Source: CAVSWT01 sp963775245 (GTDB lineage: Bacteria; Bacteroidota; Ignavibacteria; Ignavibacteriales; Ignavibacteriaceae). Taken from it: 64,000 nucleotides of DNA. The stretch lies in assembly GCA_963775245.1 (NCBI GenBank), contig CAVZID010000021.1, positions 62,001 through 126,000 on the forward strand, read 5' to 3'. The notes beneath the pieces are model-generated. The model ran no database searches and was not told where the DNA came from. It worked only from the letters and a program-made list of their open reading frames with translations. This document shows positions 61,768 through 64,000 of this stretch, in pieces. A program made the translations under genes and the position numbers. Position 1 is the first letter of the stretch, and each line of letters starts with the position of its first letter.

Positions 61768-62766
61768 TTAAGAATCGCGATAAATTTCCAATCCTGCCTT
61801 AGCTAAATATTCAGGTATTTTTCGTACGGTATCTCTATCAAGTTCTTTAATATCATTTGATAATAATTCCCAGGCAACAAGGTATGGACTTAATTTTTTT
61901 GAGACATCTTTAATTTTTGCCGGTTTCCAGCCATCGGATAAACGTTCCACTACCCAGCGTGCATGTTCCAATTCAGCCATTACTTCAATTTCCTTCTTTG
62001 AAAATTTCATTAATGCTATTTCTCTATTTTTAACCTTCCTAATAGAACATTTAATTAAATTCAACTTATCTAAAATTTGGCTTGCTTGCTGTCGATTTGA
62101 TTCCTTCAAATATTCTTTAAGGTTTTTCCAATCAGCAGCTGAAGGGTCTAAATATTGCGGGACTTTTTTTCGAGATTCGCGGTATTGTTCATGTATTTCT
62201 TTTGCTATAATTTCCCTTAATTTCTTATCCATTTTTAAATTTCCGGTATTAACAAATGATTTAATTATAGCCGCATCATAGGGTAATTGAATTAAATTAT
62301 TTTTACTGTTCCATTCCGGATCGGAGAATATTTTAGATGTTTCTCCGCCGCTACCCTCAATAATTCCTACTTTTGCCCCCAACATCAATGCAATTTTACA
62401 CTCGGCCATTGAGATTTTTCCTCCATTAATTACCAACAATTTAACTTGTTCCGGTTTAATACCAGAGGAAATTACATCCATCCAATATTGAGTAGCTTCC
62501 AGCGGACTGAAATCAACAACATTTGTTTTACGAATTTCATCATATCTTGCCTGATCATAATCAATTTTTTCCGATGTCCTTCCGGGGACATAACCAATTG
62601 TATAAATATTTTTTGAATATTTCTTTTTCAAATCACCTGCGATTTTACTAATTCCTACTTTAGTCCCTCCTGAAATTACAACACCCGAAAAACCATCAAA
62701 TGCTTTAATTAGCTGTGGTATATAACTATCCATCTCTTTTTTAACATCGTTACTAGAATCCTCCAA
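61768..62766 (-). CDS. SLOG-RyR protein, predicted nucleotide sensor
   Basis: 332 residues from a TTG overlapping the upstream stop region (GGAGG overlaps it); an in-frame ATG at 62733 is an alternative start. Residues ~25-180 look like a SLOG-type Rossmann domain of the TRPM-like branch: 'GVVISGGTKVGISKIAGDL', then 'KLLVINGGKISMAECKIALM' and 'GAKVGIIEGSGGETSK'. Residues ~255-330 are an RyR domain ('AELEHARWVVERLSDGWKPA', 'RDTVRKIPEYLAKAGLEI'). SLOG domains bind nucleotides or derivatives; RyR domains are suspected ligand-binding modules in bacterial conflict loci. It overlaps the RelA/SpoT-TPR gene by 14 bases. The order synthetase then receptor suggests a local nucleotide-signal pair. Confidence 0.75.
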   Translation of the reverse strand: MEDSSNDVKKEMDSYIPQLIKAFDGFSGVVISGGTKVGISKIAGDLKKKYSKNIYTIGYVPGRTSEKIDYDQARYDEIRKTNVVDFSPLEATQYWMDVISSGIKPEQVKLLVINGGKISMAECKIALMLGAKVGIIEGSGGETSKIFSDPEWNSKNNLIQLPYDAAIIKSFVNTGNLKMDKKLREIIAKEIHEQYRESRKKVPQYLDPSAADWKNLKEYLKESNRQQASQILDKLNLIKCSIRKVKNREIALMKFSKKEIEVMAELEHARWVVERLSDGWKPAKIKDVSKKLSPYLVAWELLSNDIKELDRDTVRKIPEYLAKAGLEIYRDS

Positions 62767-64000
62767 CTAAAATTACCACAGGTAAATTAACATTTCTATT
62801 TTTCCGAATTATCCTTCTGTGCGTTGATTGTTTGACTATTATTTTTTTATGCTTTACTGTTAATCCTAACTTGAACAAATTATCAATCCAGTCATAACCT
62901 AATAGTAATTTTTTAATTACACCAAGTTTTATTAATGATAAGTGAGAAGTCTCTACCATAAATGAAGCGGTGCTTAAATCTATTGCTTTTGCATATGCGG
63001 AGAAACTATCGTAAGGTCTACCTAGTAATAAGTTGAATTTACCAATGTCATAATAAGCCCAGGGAATATTAACATCTACTTCAATGTAGGCTTTGCATCT
63101 TTTGATCGCAGTATTTATGATAGGTTTAATTAATTCGAAATTGAGAAGTTTTTTTTCATTCGCTATTTTAAATTCTAAATAATTCCCGAGAGGATATGGA
63201 TCGGTAGGATCGAGTTCATAAGCCTGCCTGTAATATTCAGCTGCTTTATTATCGTTAATCCCTTTCCATGACCCGGCTAGTGATGAAAGCGCATCGGAAT
63301 CATTGTGTGGCGGAGAGCCTGCAGTTAATAAAAGTTTCTGTCCCTTCTTAAAATTTCTGTTGTTTGATTTTCTTCTGTATTTTTTACAATAGGCTATTCC
63401 AAGTGTTTTAAGAATAATTGCATGCTGTATGTTTTCATATTCGGACAGAATATTAATTGCTTTGTTCCAATCTTCTATTGCAAGTGCAAGTTTTCCGATT
63501 GTACCGGCAATTTCAAAATTATTTTTATCAATCTCCAGCACCATTTCAAGCCGCTTAATCTTATCTTGAATTTGATCTTTTGTTAGGTAAGCTCCGTAGC
63601 TTGATTTATATGTTCTTAGTCTTTCTATAATGTTTGAGAAATTTTTATCTGCATTTTCAAGTAGAGCGGATGTAGCTGCTAACTCCCGTTCAATTGATGT
63701 CGGAATCTTGAATTCTCCTTTATAACCAACATCATGATAAATATCAGCCCAGGCATGTTCTAAAAATGTTCTAATCTGAATTTCAGCTTTTAAATTATAT
63801 AACATTTTTGGGATTTTAATATTAATCTCTGCTGTCGGGAACATATTAGGTTTAAAACTGATAATATAATGAACGGACCTGTAACCAAATTCAGTTGGTT
63901 TATGACGTTGACTAATATCAACACTATTTTGCCAGTCAATTTCAAAATGTGATTCAATAAACTTACTTAGTACTTTAATTTCACTTTGTGTATTTGTTAT
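62753..64000 (-). CDS. RelA/SpoT-like nucleotidyltransferase domain with TPR region (5' end outside window)
   Basis: The frame is open from 64000 to the stop at 62753, 415 codons, so the start lies beyond the right edge; the internal ATG at 63844 is not the start. The visible N-terminal part has RelA/SpoT synthetase motifs: 'KPTEFGYRSVHYIISF' and 'KAEIQIRTFLEHAWADIYHD'. The next ~270 residues are helical TPR-like repeats ('WKGINDNKAAEYYRQAYELD', 'YIEVDVNIPWAYYDIGKFNL'). Enzymes of this fold transfer pyrophosphate to nucleotides ((p)ppGpp) or, in toxic versions, to ATP or tRNA. The catalytic Asp/Glu part upstream is not visible. It is co-translated with SLOG-RyR. Confidence 0.75.
   Translation of the reverse strand: MTNTQSEIKVLSKFIESHFEIDWQNSVDISQRHKPTEFGYRSVHYIISFKPNMFPTAEINIKIPKMLYNLKAEIQIRTFLEHAWADIYHDVGYKGEFKIPTSIERELAATSALLENADKNFSNIIERLRTYKSSYGAYLTKDQIQDKIKRLEMVLEIDKNNFEIAGTIGKLALAIEDWNKAINILSEYENIQHAIILKTLGIAYCKKYRRKSNNRNFKKGQKLLLTAGSPPHNDSDALSSLAGSWKGINDNKAAEYYRQAYELDPTDPYPLGNYLEFKIANEKKLLNFELIKPIINTAIKRCKAYIEVDVNIPWAYYDIGKFNLLLGRPYDSFSAYAKAIDLSTASFMVETSHLSLIKLGVIKKLLLGYDWIDNLFKLGLTVKHKKIIVKQSTHRRIIRKNRNVNLPVVILVGGF

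Overview
The window looks like a chromosomal piece of an AT-rich bacterium of the Bacteroidota/Chlorobiota/Ignavibacteriota group. Ignavibacteria are the best fit. The evidence is a set of secreted proteins ending in type IX secretion (T9SS) type A sorting domains with an 'NYPNPFNPST'-like motif, a PorV/PorQ-family barrel, a TonB-dependent receptor with a carboxypeptidase-regulatory-like N-terminus, and an ABC sugar importer. The lineage call is an inference from these gene families.

Region 1 (1-21301) is a carbohydrate-use locus. A GntR/UTRA repressor (17567-18304) sits at a divergent promoter that carries a 20-bp imperfect palindrome (18354-18373). Leftward run a sugar-binding protein, two ABC permeases, a TonB receptor (frameshifted), a T9SS-exported protein, a PorV-like barrel, a GH38-type alpha-mannosidase, three paralogous secreted sorting-domain proteins (one with a sugar-hydrolase-like propeller) and a partial cytoplasmic relative of that propeller. 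Rightward run an SDR oxidoreductase, an MBL-fold hydrolase and an aldose-epimerase-like protein.

Region 2 (21310-36349) starts with a small HTH ORF of uncertain status and then becomes a dense island of predicted conflict/immunity genes, nearly all on the minus strand. In order along the + coordinate it holds: a PfkB-like kinase pseudogene with two in-frame stops, an FCP1-like HAD phosphatase, a NUDIX hydrolase, a DUF4062-STAND NTPase coupled to a 14-blade WD40/zinc-ribbon partner, a TIR-like plus phosphofructokinase-like pair that is probably one protein, a sigma54-activator-like AAA+ joined to a second P-loop NTPase, a WD40 protein, and a coiled-coil/J-domain-like protein.

Region 3 (36350-64000) carries three more giant DUF4062-STAND proteins with C-terminal TPR arrays (1535, about 1963 if repaired, and 1557 aa). 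One array is 15 almost identical 48-residue repeats, also near-identical in DNA. Among them lie a vWA-like lipoprotein with a four-TM coiled-coil partner, an RHS lipoprotein with an internal RHS core, a PDZ-like membrane protein and a stand-alone TPR protein. At the right edge are a SLOG-RyR protein and a RelA/SpoT-TPR protein that overlap in an operon.

Taken together, the right-hand 42 kb reads as a layered surveillance arsenal: STAND switches with differing repeat sensors, beside nucleotide- or sugar-phosphate-handling domains (TIR, PFK, PfkB, SLOG, RyR, RelA/SpoT, NUDIX). Six genes, possibly seven, are broken by single extra bases, nearly always in short homopolymers, and all in the same direction. 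This points to sequence or assembly error more than decay, so the repaired products are described beside the visible ORFs.
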